A stretch of 64,000 nt of DNA from Sedimentibacter sp. (GTDB lineage Bacteria > Bacillota > Clostridia > Tissierellales > Sedimentibacteraceae): positions 237,390 to 301,389 of the forward strand of contig JAHDLA010000011.1 in the NCBI GenBank assembly GCA_018436705.1. The letters are read 5' to 3'. Below the pieces are notes generated by a model that had not been told where the DNA came from, made no database searches, and was given only the letters and a program-made list of their open reading frames with translations. Within the stretch, counting starts at the first letter, position 1. Each line of letters starts with the position of its first letter. Below are positions 26,272 through 35,255 of this stretch, one piece after another. The position numbers and the translations under genes are program-made.

Positions 26272-26732
26272 TTCAACCCCACTTTCACTATTTCTGCATC
26301 AATTTTCTTTTTCATGGTACCAACTATGGTTTTTTCTATCTTATTTGTATTATCGACTAAGCTATCACTTACAAATCTGAACCCTGGTATATATCTTCCA
26401 TTTCGTGCAAAATAGCCATACTCTTGGGATACCGGGTAATAGCCTATAACCTTGCCATCTGCATTTTTCTTTTGAAATACGTCATTCATGGAACTATCAA
26501 ATATTACTCGGTATACTTTTTTTGCTTTAATGCTGGATTTTTCGCCGTTTAATACGATACCTTTTTTCAATTCGCCTGTTTCATAAGGAGCATTTGCTCT
26601 GGCATCTTTCAGACTTATAGTCATGGCCTTTTTAGATGTACTCGTCACATGCTTTTGCGGTACTTTGCCTAGTTTTTTTAATGATTTTTCAAGCTCTTTC
26701 ATGCCTTCAATTTTAAATTTCATCTTAGACAT
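26268..26732 (-). CDS. HK97 gp10-like tail/connector protein
   Basis: 154 residues: FKIEGMKELEKSLKKLGKVP at the start, then KDARANAPYETGELKKGI, a phrase highly typical of the HK97 gp10 family, and GYYPVSQEYGYFARNGRYIP. The protein joins head and tail. It shares one base with the head closure gene upstream. Confidence 0.88.
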   Translation of the reverse strand: MSKMKFKIEGMKELEKSLKKLGKVPQKHVTSTSKKAMTISLKDARANAPYETGELKKGIVLNGEKSSIKAKKVYRVIFDSSMNDVFQKKNADGKVIGYYPVSQEYGYFARNGRYIPGFRFVSDSLVDNTNKIEKTIVGTMKKKIDAEIVKVGLK

Positions 26733-27055
26733 TACTTCACCTTCTCGGCCGTGATCTCAATCCACTCATTAGTAAAGTTATAGTTGTCTATATAAACAAT
26801 ATTGTAAACATCACCTTTAAAGTCAATTTTCATGGTAGTATCAATAACTTTTTTGGTGTAACGGATTAAAAAGCTTGTCACAACTTTACTAAAAGGTGTC
26901 GCAGCCTTAAATTGCTCTGTACCGCTCTTGTTTTTTACACTTGCCCAGCATTCATAGACAATCACAGGAACATCAAGTGGTTCTCCGTAATCATCATATT
27001 CTGTTCCTGTCTTATATATTTTTATTTTTTTATTTAATTTGCCTGGATTAATCAT
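26732..27055 (-). CDS. head closure protein (SPP1 gp16-type)
   Basis: 107 residues: NPGKLNKKIKIYKTGTEYDD, YECWASVKNKSGTEQF and IDFKGDVYNIVYIDNYN. This is the usual pattern of head-tail adaptor/closure proteins of Firmicute phages, which stop DNA leaking before tail joining. It lies between connector and gp10-like genes, as expected. Confidence 0.85.
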   Translation of the reverse strand: MINPGKLNKKIKIYKTGTEYDDYGEPLDVPVIVYECWASVKNKSGTEQFKAATPFSKVVTSFLIRYTKKVIDTTMKIDFKGDVYNIVYIDNYNFTNEWIEITAEKVK

Positions 27056-27063
27056 AACATCAC

Positions 27064-27372
27064 CTACAGTAAGTTAATTGAGTGCATACCAAGTATTGTT
27101 TCAACGACCTTATTTAAATTATCTTTATCAACATATAGCGACCTATTATCATACATATCCTGGCACAGTACCATTACCACAATGTAAAAATCCTCATAGT
27201 CGTCTAAGGTTTTAACCGTCTCATCGGTTGTAGTTACAGGAATACCCGTATATCCTTCAATAAAAACTTTAGACGTTTCAATCAATATTTGAATGTTTGT
27301 TTCTGAATATTCACCAGGTTCAAGTCTCAAATACTCAGCAACATTACTTACTGTTATCTGGCTTACTTTCAT
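27064..27372 (-). CDS. head-tail connector protein (gp6-type)
   Basis: 102 residues: VAEYLRLEPGEYSETNIQIL, IETSKVFIEGYTGIP and LCQDMYDNRSLYVD. The helical pattern LRLxxxEYSE...A/VFIEGYTG is that of the HK97 gp6-like connector, which forms a ring below the portal. Its start overlaps the end of the 114-residue gene by 29 bp. Confidence 0.85.
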   Translation of the reverse strand: MKVSQITVSNVAEYLRLEPGEYSETNIQILIETSKVFIEGYTGIPVTTTDETVKTLDDYEDFYIVVMVLCQDMYDNRSLYVDKDNLNKVVETILGMHSINLL

Positions 27373-27688
27373 CTGGTTTCACATCCTTTTTAGGTTTTTT
27401 CGGCTTATCTGATTTTTTACCTGATGGCTTAACTGGTGGCTGCGGCTCAGGTGATTTTTCTTTTACTTTTGTGAGCTCCGCTATTTGTTTCTTTAGCTCT
27501 TCTATTTCACCATCTTTAAGATTTATTTTATCCTGGAGTTCTTCTTCTTTATTCGGCTTCTCTTTTACCTCTTCTATGTACTTTGCTTTTAGTAAGTCTT
27601 TAATTGTCGCTTTGTTGTTAAGCTCTCTTACTTCGCCTTGATGCATAGAGAGAGCACCAGAGAAGCTCACTAGTGCTCTATATTTCAT
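27344..27688 (-). CDS. head-region protein with coiled coil and lysine-proline tail
   Basis: 114 residues. Residues 1-42 (MKYRALVSFSGALSMHQGEV...LKAKYIEEV) look like a small SH3-like or Rho-N-like fold seen in head-region proteins. Residues 44-80 are a coiled coil (EEELQDKINLKDGEIEELKK) and the rest is a disordered K/P-rich tail. It follows the capsid gene; role unknown, possibly head decoration or assembly. Confidence 0.65.
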   Translation of the reverse strand: MKYRALVSFSGALSMHQGEVRELNNKATIKDLLKAKYIEEVKEKPNKEEELQDKINLKDGEIEELKKQIAELTKVKEKSPEPQPPVKPSGKKSDKPKKPKKDVKPDESKPDNSK

Positions 27689-27701
27689 ATCATACCTCCG
27701 A

Positions 27702-28850
27702 TTATGCCGCTGCCATTTCTAGCTTAGCAATTTTCTGTGCATTCTCAACCTTGGAGTCAATTTCAATCCAACCTACAACGCCAACAGCGTGTTGAGTTGC
27801 AAATTTCTCTCTAAGTACTTGAATGTTCATATCTTCAGCAAGCTTGACTGCAAGGCCGCTCATATCGCCGTATTGGATAGCTGTTTTACCAGCTGCCATT
27901 GTTGGCATGTTATCAGATGTATAAACATCTTTACCAAGTAAAGTATAACCCCATTTAGCATTAAAGTCTTTCTGTAATAAATAAGTTCCGTCACCGTCTT
28001 TTAATTTTCTGATAGCTTTCCTTGTTGCTCTATTCATGATCCAAATAGCTCCATTTTGGAATACATCAGGAACTGTTTCCTGTAAATCTATCAACTCATC
28101 CGCTGTTATTGCAGTTGCACTTGCAGCAGTTACTTTTTGCGTTACAGTACTTAAACCAGCAACTTTGTCGGTAGTTCCATTTAACAACTCTTTTTCAATC
28201 CATTTTGAAATTGCTTCAGCCATTGCGGTAATGACAAATGGAACCAAAGCAAAATTAGAATTATTGATTAAAGATCTTGAAACTTTAGTCAGTGCTCCAG
28301 CAAGGAAACCTTTTAATTCTATGCTTGTGAATTTACCTGACTTAGATTCTAGCTCTACGAATTCGGTGGCATAAGCCATTTCAATTGATTGAGTCGATTC
28401 ATCATAATAAGGGATGTTCAAAGTTCCGCCCACAGGGTAACGAGTTGCTAATTTATAAATTGGACAAATATCATAAACTTTTTTTATGATTTTATTGGCT
28501 ATTGAAGATGGAATAACTGCTCCATTATCTCCAACAGTTAAATTAACATCTGCTCTTTCTTCGACTATACCACGTACATAGTTTTCAAATGCTCTTTCTT
28601 CCGCCTCTTCAACAGCTCTTTGCTCTTCTTTCTCTTGTTTCTTGTTATAATCAACTATTTCAAGGTTATTTGCTCTTTTTTCAGCTTCAATAGTTGCGTC
28701 CAAGTCTTTGATTTCTTTTTCAAGACCGTTGAATTTTGTCATCTCTTCATCAGTCATTGCTCTTTCTTCATTTTTGGCCTTGTCAAGCACTGATTTCATT
28801 TCTGTCACTTTGATGTTTCTTTTTTCAAGTAATGCTTTTAATTGATTCAT
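27702..28850 (-). CDS. major capsid protein, HK97 fold
   Basis: 382 residues. Residues 1-95 are a highly charged coiled-coil delta (scaffold) domain, normally removed by the prohead protease: NQLKALLEKRNIKVTEMKSV and so on. The mature part starts near residue 100 with ADVNLTVGDNGAVIPSSIAN and contains YPVGGTLNIPYYDEST, AIWIMNRATRKAIRKLKDGDG and AVGVVGWIEID, typical of HK97 gp5 relatives. The exact cleavage point is not visible. Confidence 0.93.
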   Translation of the reverse strand: MNQLKALLEKRNIKVTEMKSVLDKAKNEERAMTDEEMTKFNGLEKEIKDLDATIEAEKRANNLEIVDYNKKQEKEEQRAVEEAEERAFENYVRGIVEERADVNLTVGDNGAVIPSSIANKIIKKVYDICPIYKLATRYPVGGTLNIPYYDESTQSIEMAYATEFVELESKSGKFTSIELKGFLAGALTKVSRSLINNSNFALVPFVITAMAEAISKWIEKELLNGTTDKVAGLSTVTQKVTAASATAITADELIDLQETVPDVFQNGAIWIMNRATRKAIRKLKDGDGTYLLQKDFNAKWGYTLLGKDVYTSDNMPTMAAGKTAIQYGDMSGLAVKLAEDMNIQVLREKFATQHAVGVVGWIEIDSKVENAQKIAKLEMAAA

Positions 28851-28851
28851 A

Positions 28852-29430
28852 CTATCTCTCCTCTATTTTTTTTATTTTGTTTTCAAATTCAGAATAATCC
28901 GGTTTATCTTTTGTTAAATCTGTTACTACGACCTCTGAATCATAGGTTCTTACCTCAATTTCTTCCTCTGATTCTGCCCGTAACTCGATTGAAGTCGATG
29001 AATATACAGGAATTTTCCTCATGGCCAGAGTAATTTCAGTCATGACAAAATCTTTCACATGTCTAATAGGCAATTTCCCTGCCCGCTCTTCGAGTTCGTC
29101 AACTACCTTGAGCATATTGAAGCTCCAGCCTTTTAATTTCCCGGCTTTTGCTCCCTGGACAACCTCTTCATCAGTTATCACTGCTTCAGCTCTAAGTCCA
29201 ACTTCATCCTCATAAGCTTTAAGCGTCCCTTCCTTGGTAGAAGCTATCTTCTTTTCATGATCAAGCTTCAAATCAACATTGTCCACCTTTTCAAGGGCCC
29301 TTTGAAATGCTCTTTGTTCAATTATTTCAATAACCTTGCCCCTTGGAGTAATTACTGGCCTGCTCTCTCTTCCAGGTACGTTCACATATCCGCTGATATG
29401 CAGTCCATCAGCTCTGATTTCCGCCTTCAT
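28852..29430 (-). CDS. prohead protease, HK97 family
   Basis: 192 residues from ATG 29430 (AAAGGCGG ribosome site); an upstream GTG at 29439 is less likely. RADGLHISGYVNVPGRESRP begins the fold, the catalytic histidine is in LKLDHEKKIAST and the serine region is at VYSSTSIELRA. It cuts the capsid delta domain during maturation. The gene starts 23 bp inside the end of the portal gene. Confidence 0.88.
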   Translation of the reverse strand: MKAEIRADGLHISGYVNVPGRESRPVITPRGKVIEIIEQRAFQRALEKVDNVDLKLDHEKKIASTKEGTLKAYEDEVGLRAEAVITDEEVVQGAKAGKLKGWSFNMLKVVDELEERAGKLPIRHVKDFVMTEITLAMRKIPVYSSTSIELRAESEEEIEVRTYDSEVVVTDLTKDKPDYSEFENKIKKIEER

Positions 29431-30634
29431 TATTATCACCGCCTTTCAAATTGTTTGTTTTGTTCGTGTTTGGAGTATAAATAGTTTTTGTTTTTACGTC
29501 ATAAAGTACTGAATCAAGTCCTAATTTAATCCAATTAATCCCTAATGCCGGCAAATCTTCCTTATATCTAACTTCATCAATTTGCATGAAATGCGCTTCA
29601 ATTGCTGTTTTATAAGCATCAAACCTCTCTTTCATGTCACCTTTTAAGAGCTCTTTTGTGTCAAATGCCCAATAAAAAAAATCCTTCTCGCTTTCGAGTA
29701 AGAATTCTCTGTTTAATGCACATTCGATTGCTCTCAACACAGGTAAAACACCGGTTTTTATACTGTTTGCATAATCTTTACCTGTTGCAGTTCCTTTTGT
29801 AATTGCTTCAGATATGTTAAATATCTTGCAAATTTCCCCTGAATTTGTCTCTTTGTTTTCATTAAGCTGCATTTCCACTGATGTGTTAGAAGCTTCTTGA
29901 AATTCCAAGCCACTGTTTAAAATTACAACATTTTCGCTATTGTTACTGTAGAGACTTCTAAATGCGGCTTTAAGTGCATCCATAGCTTCTTTAGCGAGAG
30001 TTTTAGGTGCTTTTAAAAAACCTTTCTTATTGCCGCCTTTTTTTACAAGAGTTTCTTCAAAAATCAACGAATTGTAAGCTACGCTTAAAATTAAATTGTT
30101 TTCTTCAATTATGCTTATTCCCTCAGCTCCGTCCTTGCTATTTCTTAGAACTTTTAAAAATTCATGAGGCCAATAATCTTTTCCATTTACTAATATTTTA
30201 TATGACTTGTAAATAGGATCTTCATTTTTCTGTGTAGAGACGTGCGATTCATCAACATAATGTATGCTTACGACATCATTAAATCGCTTATTAATATAAG
30301 CATAACCGCCTTTTCCGAGGAAGTAATCAGCTATTAGAGCTCTCCAAAACTGCACTGCATCTAGAGTATCACCTGTCTCATCATTAAGAAGCCTTACTCT
30401 AATATCATCTTTATTTTCTTCGGCTTTACCTTTATTGTCTTTATATAGCTTGACCGGCAGCATTGATACCGTGTCAGCTATGAAATTAATGCAGCTCTTC
30501 ACACTTGGAATATTCAAAGCCTGCTCTTTTGTAACGGTAGTATTGCCCAGCAATGCCCTTAGCAATACATCATCAACAGAAGGTTCTACTACTGGATCAG
30601 CTCTCTCTTCTTTTTTTCGCTTAAACCACGCCAC
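29408..30634 (-). CDS. portal protein, HK97 family
   Basis: 408 residues. NIPSVKSCINFIADTVSMLP near 40-60, FWRALIADYFLGKGGYAY, YWPHEFLKVLR and ICKIFNISEAITKGTATG are the familiar portal phrases. Twelve copies form the DNA entry ring. The C-terminal 40 residues are asparagine-rich and disordered (NTNKTNNLKGGDNNEGGNQS). Confidence 0.92.
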   Translation of the reverse strand: MAWFKRKKEERADPVVEPSVDDVLLRALLGNTTVTKEQALNIPSVKSCINFIADTVSMLPVKLYKDNKGKAEENKDDIRVRLLNDETGDTLDAVQFWRALIADYFLGKGGYAYINKRFNDVVSIHYVDESHVSTQKNEDPIYKSYKILVNGKDYWPHEFLKVLRNSKDGAEGISIIEENNLILSVAYNSLIFEETLVKKGGNKKGFLKAPKTLAKEAMDALKAAFRSLYSNNSENVVILNSGLEFQEASNTSVEMQLNENKETNSGEICKIFNISEAITKGTATGKDYANSIKTGVLPVLRAIECALNREFLLESEKDFFYWAFDTKELLKGDMKERFDAYKTAIEAHFMQIDEVRYKEDLPALGINWIKLGLDSVLYDVKTKTIYTPNTNKTNNLKGGDNNEGGNQS

Positions 30635-30649
30635 TTTCTCACCACCTTT

Positions 30650-32338
30650 CTATCCAACCTGAACGGCGAAATCTGAACCAAACAATATTTCTTGTTGCAA
30701 TAAAAACATTGCATTTATTAGACCTACAACCATATCGACTTTGCCGGCAGATTTCTTTTTGTTAACATACTTGTTCAAGTTCGTGTCTTCTGTACATCTG
30801 GCATTTTGAAAATTTATTTCAAGCATTAAATTTTCATCGTAATAGAACATTTTGCTCAAAATTAGTTCTTTTAATAACTTAGTAGGCATGTGTAAAACAC
30901 TTGAATGCTGTTTGATTTCTACACATTCATATCCGGCTGCTTCAAGTTTCTGAACTGTACTTATAGCATTCATTCTGTCATATCCTATTTGTTGTATTTC
31001 TACACCGTACTCTTTTTCTAAGCCTAAAATATGGTTTTCTACATCTTCATAACTTATTACTTCACCGGCACTTTCAAAGCATACTCCTTTCTTTATGAGC
31101 CTGTCATAATCAACGCCCTCTTTTTTACTCTTTTGCTTCTTCCTGTCTCCAGGTATAAAGCCCCAAATTTTACCGTAGACTCTACCTTCATCCTCCGTCA
31201 CCATAGCGACTGCCGTGTTGTCTTCTGTTAATGATAGGTCCATTCCAAGCCATACTCTTTTACCTTTCCAAAACTCTTTATCCTCTTTAATTTTACATTC
31301 ACGGACCTTTGTAATCTCGACATAACCCTCAACACCAAGGCTTTTATACTTAATGTTATTGTGTTTGCAAAGATAATTTTCCCGCTTGTTTTCGTAGTCA
31401 ACGGCATCATCACGCATTTCTTTAATTGCTTCAAATATGTATTCATGCGCAACCGCAACCGGGTTAGATTGATAAATAACCAGGTCCTCTGTTTGCCATT
31501 TATCATCAAGAAGAAATTCATCATCAGGCTCATACAAAAGAGAAAAGCGTCTTTTACTATCTCTTAAGCCATCCAGCGTCTTTTTAGATATATCAATTTC
31601 GTCAATCATCCCATTGTTGTCATTCGGGTATTGAGTAGAAATTATAATTCCAAGCTTATTGAAAAGAGTAATCTGCGAGGATCTCATTGCTTCTATCGGA
31701 TAGCTGTCCATGGCTCCGGCCTCATCAGCCAGGAATGCATTGGCAAGTTTACCGTCCATCTTATCTTCTGAATAGGCAAGTGGCGTATATTCACTATCTG
31801 TCAAAACGCATCTTATTTCGCTTCTCAATATCTTAAAAACATCATTTTCAGCTAATAATGGACTGACTTTAATAATTTTTTTAATCGCTAACTGTAGCTC
31901 TTTTGATAATTTTAAATCCGGAGCAACCGAAAAGAATCGGCTGAACTGTGGATCAGTAAGCATCAAGAGTATAAAAATAACCGCTGCATAGAAAGTCTTG
32001 AAATTCTTACGACTTATTTCTAATAAAGCGGTTGTATAATACCTTATATCTTTGTTTTCAGCATTTCTTAACTTTGTGCATAGAGTTGCGACTATTAAAA
32101 GCCAGGCGTAATCTTCCATACCTTCATCCATTGGACAAAGCAAATCCGGATGTACCATGAGCCCCAATAGAGTAGTCACCTGTTCAAGTGCATCTTCATC
32201 AATGTACGCCTCTGAATCTTCTCCCTCAGCTATTTTTATCCAAGACTCAGCTTGCTTTTTAACATACTTAGGAGCTTTTTTATTTCCGCGAATAATGCAC
32301 CACTTAGCATACTTATAGGCTCTACTATCCTGTACCAT
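30650..32338 (-). CDS. terminase large subunit
   Basis: 562 residues. The Walker A region is seen as ISRKNFKTFYAAVI (about 108-121) and Walker B as LANAFLADEAGAMDSYPIEA (about 207-226), the TerL ATPase motor. The nuclease half has LGMDLSLTEDNTAVAMVTED with the first metal aspartates and a late aspartate in KVDMVVGLINAMFL. The form with an N-terminal RGNKKAPKYVKKQAESWI belongs to the HK97/P27-partnered group. It overlaps the small subunit by 14 bp. Confidence 0.92.
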   Translation of the reverse strand: MVQDSRAYKYAKWCIIRGNKKAPKYVKKQAESWIKIAEGEDSEAYIDEDALEQVTTLLGLMVHPDLLCPMDEGMEDYAWLLIVATLCTKLRNAENKDIRYYTTALLEISRKNFKTFYAAVIFILLMLTDPQFSRFFSVAPDLKLSKELQLAIKKIIKVSPLLAENDVFKILRSEIRCVLTDSEYTPLAYSEDKMDGKLANAFLADEAGAMDSYPIEAMRSSQITLFNKLGIIISTQYPNDNNGMIDEIDISKKTLDGLRDSKRRFSLLYEPDDEFLLDDKWQTEDLVIYQSNPVAVAHEYIFEAIKEMRDDAVDYENKRENYLCKHNNIKYKSLGVEGYVEITKVRECKIKEDKEFWKGKRVWLGMDLSLTEDNTAVAMVTEDEGRVYGKIWGFIPGDRKKQKSKKEGVDYDRLIKKGVCFESAGEVISYEDVENHILGLEKEYGVEIQQIGYDRMNAISTVQKLEAAGYECVEIKQHSSVLHMPTKLLKELILSKMFYYDENLMLEINFQNARCTEDTNLNKYVNKKKSAGKVDMVVGLINAMFLLQQEILFGSDFAVQVG

Positions 32339-32900
32339 TACCTTTTTTACCTTTTTTTAGTGCCTCTAGCAATGGACTCTTGGAATCATCAACTTTTTTC
32401 GGTATGCTCCTAAGTGCTGCAGCAATCGTCATGATGTTTTCTTTCTCGATATCCAGAAGCATTTTTCTCTTTGCCTGGACTTGCTTATCTATTGCAATCA
32501 TAGCTCCGTAAATTCTTGCAATGTCGCTTGTTACGGCCCTGAATTCTACAAAGCTCGCATCCTGCCCCAGCTCATCAAATTTTTTTTCTAATTTCTGGGC
32601 CTGGTCGAATATCTTTTCTCGTTTTGTTTCCAGATCATAGCACTCAGCCTGCATCATACAATAACGGTTTATGACTGGCTCATATATTGCATCGTTCTTT
32701 TCAATACCTTTTAGGAGCTTGTTAAGTCTCAAAAACTCCTTATGCGCAACCGGATTAGATTTCACCTCAGGACGTTCCTTCAATGCCGTACCGGTACTAA
32801 GAGCTTTTTCTCCTTTTTCTCTCTGCTTCAATTCAGCTTTAGTCCGATGAGATTTTTTTTCATTCACTAGAACTGTAAATGGTTTTGGTGGTGTTGGCAT
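32325..32900 (-). CDS. terminase small subunit, P27 family
   Basis: 191 residues from ATG 32900 with AAAGGAGG 9 bp upstream; a TTG one codon earlier is not needed. MPTPPKPFTVLVNEKKSHRT is the typical N-terminus with RTKAELKQREKGEKAL next, and EFLRLNKLLKGIEKNDAIYE follows, as in phage P27-type small terminases, which recognise the cos or pac site. Confidence 0.88.
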   Translation of the reverse strand: MPTPPKPFTVLVNEKKSHRTKAELKQREKGEKALSTGTALKERPEVKSNPVAHKEFLRLNKLLKGIEKNDAIYEPVINRYCMMQAECYDLETKREKIFDQAQKLEKKFDELGQDASFVEFRAVTSDIARIYGAMIAIDKQVQAKRKMLLDIEKENIMTIAAALRSIPKKVDDSKSPLLEALKKGKKGNGTG

Positions 32901-33002
32901 CAAATTCGCCTCCTTTCAAAAATAATCAAAACTTGATGTGGGAATGTTTTATCTCTCGTTATGGACACGTGGTATCCGCGCACCTCATATTTTTAAACCT
33001 CA

Positions 33003-33015
33003 CCCCCTGGGGGGG
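33003..33015. other. cos site candidate
   Basis: CCCCCTGGGGGGG, an inverted G/C run in an otherwise AT-rich 110-bp gap between the small terminase and the gene next to HNH. Cos-type HK97-like phages carry an HNH endonuclease beside terminase and a GC-rich cos nearby. The exact cut positions cannot be given. Confidence 0.5.
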
Positions 33016-33016
33016 C

Positions 33017-33250
33017 TTATTTGACTGGCCATCCTTTTGGGTAATGTCTCCTAGCTATCCTACAAGCTAATAAGTCTTGACATTTGTGTATTGAATCGCA
33101 GAAATCTCTTTGGTCACTAGGATGTTGTGTATCCAACAATGAAAACTCATTCCACGCTATTATTAACGCGTCCATAACCTTTCCTTCTTGCTCCGTTAAT
33201 CCATCTTCTCTTGTTATCCCCTGCGTTTCCATTGTTGCATGCCTAGTCAT
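33017..33250 (-). CDS. conserved phage protein next to HNH
   Basis: 77 residues from ATG 33250, which overlaps the last codons of the HNH gene; a longer frame starting at 33322 would lie inside HNH and is rejected. Sequence phrases MTRHATMETQGITREDGL, AWNEFSLLDTQHPSDQRDF and CQDLLACRIARRHYPKGW are ones I associate with a small protein that recurs between terminase and HNH in Firmicute prophages. Function unknown; a role in packaging is possible from place alone. Confidence 0.68.
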   Translation of the reverse strand: MTRHATMETQGITREDGLTEQEGKVMDALIIAWNEFSLLDTQHPSDQRDFCDSIHKCQDLLACRIARRHYPKGWPVK

Positions 33251-33620
33251 TATTAGCCTCCTGCTTCTTTGCAATAGATAATAAATACTCTCTTGATATT
33301 TCTCCACGTTCTGCCTTCTCATGGTACTCTTCTGACAATGTAATCAGATTGTCATCATCAAGTCTTTTGTCCCAATTCTCTTCTATTGGTATAATGTGAT
33401 GTACCTCTAACTTATTGTAAATATATCTTGGTGGATTCTCTCTGATCGCCAGCTGACAAAGATATTTATCACGCTGCTTAATCCACTCTCTCTTCTCTGT
33501 CCACTTCCTGGACCATCTGAACTTGTTAATATCATTACTTGGTTTCTGTCTCTTAGGCTTCTTGCCACAATCAAACTTACTATCATGGATTCGTCCGCAG
33601 TACTTGCAGCTTTTTAACAT
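33243..33620 (-). CDS. HNH endonuclease
   Basis: 125 residues. CKYCGRIHDSKFDC at the start forms one possible zinc pair set, and the nuclease core LEVHHIIPIEENWDKRLDDD with NLITL fits HNH: HH, then D/N and a further metal residue. In cos-type phages HNH is required with terminase for genome packaging. Begins at ATG 33620. Confidence 0.88.
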   Translation of the reverse strand: MLKSCKYCGRIHDSKFDCGKKPKRQKPSNDINKFRWSRKWTEKREWIKQRDKYLCQLAIRENPPRYIYNKLEVHHIIPIEENWDKRLDDDNLITLSEEYHEKAERGEISREYLLSIAKKQEANND

Positions 33621-33696
33621 GCAATCACCTACCTAACAATTTTCCCCGCCCCAAGCCCTATGCAGCCTAAGTCATACCTGCATCGTCACAATTTAA

Positions 33697-33957
33697 TTAT
33701 CCGCCATATTGTAAAAATTTTGGATACATAGATCGTTCTAATTTCTTTTTTAACTCTTCCAAGTCTATTGTTACTGTCGTGCCTACGCCTATTTTTACTC
33801 CCCTACAATCGTGTTTAATTATAATTTCTGCAGTCGCATAATTTGTAGGAGCTATTGCCGGTTCTGGTAAATATGCGTGTGCCTCCATTCTTTTATGGTT
33901 GCAGGTGTCTACATATTTACATTCTCGGCACTGCTTACTTAATTTTGATAATCCCAT
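33697..33957 (-). CDS. small cysteine-rich phage protein
   Basis: 86 residues from ATG 33957. MGLSKLSKQCRECKYVDTC is followed by NHKRMEAHAYLPEPAIAPTN. The cysteine and histidine set (CxxC...C-x-H) may bind zinc. The end has TTVTIDLEELKKKLERSMY. Conserved in look, but I cannot name the function. Confidence 0.65.
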   Translation of the reverse strand: MGLSKLSKQCRECKYVDTCNHKRMEAHAYLPEPAIAPTNYATAEIIIKHDCRGVKIGVGTTVTIDLEELKKKLERSMYPKFLQYGG

Positions 33958-34013
33958 AATTACCACCTTTTCTTTGTAATAAAAAAGAACCCGGTTAGGA
34001 GTTCTTAATCTAA

Positions 34014-34328
34014 TTATTGTATATTTTCTAAAAATTCTATAGCTTCAATCAACTCTTTGACTTCTTTTTCTAATTGGTATATCTTTTTGTTACAGTCGTC
34101 TATTTCATCTCTTAATTTATTATTGCATTCATCTGTTTTTAATTTTAAATCGTTTTTATATTCTTTAAGTTTTTCTACGCTATATCTTCTATTAGCTAAA
34201 AAGGTTATTCTAATTTTATTTATCTCGCATGTGATATTTAGCTCTTTTATTTCCTCTCGAATTTCTTGAATCCTAGTATTTAATTTTTCTTTTAATGTTT
34301 GTTTAGCTAATGTTTTATAATTATCCAT
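34014..34328 (-). CDS. coiled-coil phage protein, unknown
   Basis: 104 residues from ATG 34328 behind GGGGAGAAAAATTGTT; longer frame upstream lacks a ribosome site. It is one long charged coiled coil (LKEKLNTRIQEIREEIKELN to KEVKELIEAIEFLENIQ) with three cysteines. No domain recognised. Confidence 0.65.
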   Translation of the reverse strand: MDNYKTLAKQTLKEKLNTRIQEIREEIKELNITCEINKIRITFLANRRYSVEKLKEYKNDLKLKTDECNNKLRDEIDDCNKKIYQLEKEVKELIEAIEFLENIQ

Positions 34329-34394
34329 AACAATTTTTCTCCCCAATATGAAATATTTTACCCTCATTATACCCCTGCAAACATTTCCTTGCAA

Positions 34395-34546
34395 CCATAA
34401 TATGACAAAATATTACAAAAGACACCGCCCGTCAGCTAAGCAGTGTCTTTCTTAGGAGGAAACCATTTTTGAACCACTTTCAAGATCTTCGACACTATCA
34501 TAATAACATAAAACTTGAACCTACTACTGACAACTTTTATGTAAAT
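34395..34546. other. gap with stem-loop
   Basis: A hairpin of AAGACAC/GTGTCTT type (34417-34425 with 34443-34450) stands in the gap after the late regulator. A plus-strand TTG frame at 34469-34558 (29 codons) follows an AGGAGG ribosome-like site, but it overlaps the regulator gene on the other strand and lacks other support. Confidence 0.45.
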
Positions 34547-35092
34547 TTATTTTCTTAATCCTCTTTCATAAGCAAATATACTTCTTGCTTTTTTCAAGTA
34601 CCTATATACTGACCTCTCGTCTACAGGTATTAGAACACTTGCACTCTGTACTCTCTCGGAGATTTCCCCTTTCTTCATATCTCTCTGTGCATGTGGAAAA
34701 TACACCATCTCAACCGCCTTCCTCTCCCATACATGTAATTGTGCCATCGTCTTTTCTACAGCCAATATATCCCATAATTCAGCCTGTTTTTGCCTTAAGA
34801 TACCCTCAGCATACATAATTGCCGCCTCGGTAGGTTTCGATATCCCTGAGCCCCTTTCCTGCCGTCTCTGGTATTCTTCGAGGGCTTCCTGGTAGTATTT
34901 CTTTTCGAGGTCTTCTTTATGAGGCTTCCCAAGAAAGGAGTAATATCTAAATGCCTCTGTTGCATAATCTCTTATATGGTCCTTTTTCAACTTTTCCCTG
35001 CCCCTCCTTTCGTCCCTTAAAACCGATTTAAATGCTTTATATGCTGTCGGATCATAATACCCGCTGCCGTTTCTTTTTATTCCCATTCCCAC
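34547..35092 (-). CDS. phage late transcription regulator, ArpU/RinA-like sigma-type
   Basis: 181 residues from GTG 35092 (ATG 35086 is also in frame). The C-terminal half has AERKAVEMVYF-like wording (VWERKAVEMVYFPHAQRDM) and a helix-turn-helix DERSVYRYLKKARSIFAYER typical of RinA/ArpU and sigma-70 region 4 folds. Such proteins stand before HNH and terminase and turn on late genes. It follows the 52-residue gene by 2 bp. Confidence 0.75.
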   Translation of the reverse strand: MGMGIKRNGSGYYDPTAYKAFKSVLRDERRGREKLKKDHIRDYATEAFRYYSFLGKPHKEDLEKKYYQEALEEYQRRQERGSGISKPTEAAIMYAEGILRQKQAELWDILAVEKTMAQLHVWERKAVEMVYFPHAQRDMKKGEISERVQSASVLIPVDERSVYRYLKKARSIFAYERGLRK

Positions 35093-35094
35093 AG

Positions 35095-35253
35095 CTATTT
35101 GAATCCCTCTCTTTCAGCAATCAGTTTGCCCATGCTTTGCAATGCTTGATTAATTACGTTATATGCTGTTTCTCCGATTATGCCGCCTTGATATATATCA
35201 TTGAGTATGGACTCTGCTGCTTCGAACTGATCTTGATATAATTCAGTTTTCAT
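35095..35253 (-). CDS. small phage protein
   Basis: 52 residues from ATG 35253 with GGAGGTTTGAAG upstream. It begins MKTELYQDQFEAAESILNDI, contains QGGIIGETAYNVINQALQSM, and ends KLIAEREGFK; probably helical. It sits between the Dam methylase and late regulator genes, spaced by 2 bp on each side. Function unknown. Confidence 0.62.
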   Translation of the reverse strand: MKTELYQDQFEAAESILNDIYQGGIIGETAYNVINQALQSMGKLIAEREGFK

Positions 35254-35255
35254 CT

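Noticed and set aside
34488..34494. TTCGACA, a reverse 0A box, as target of the prophage Spo0A-like protein
   Set aside because: A 7-base match is expected several times in 64 kb by chance, and no promoter is clearly linked to it.
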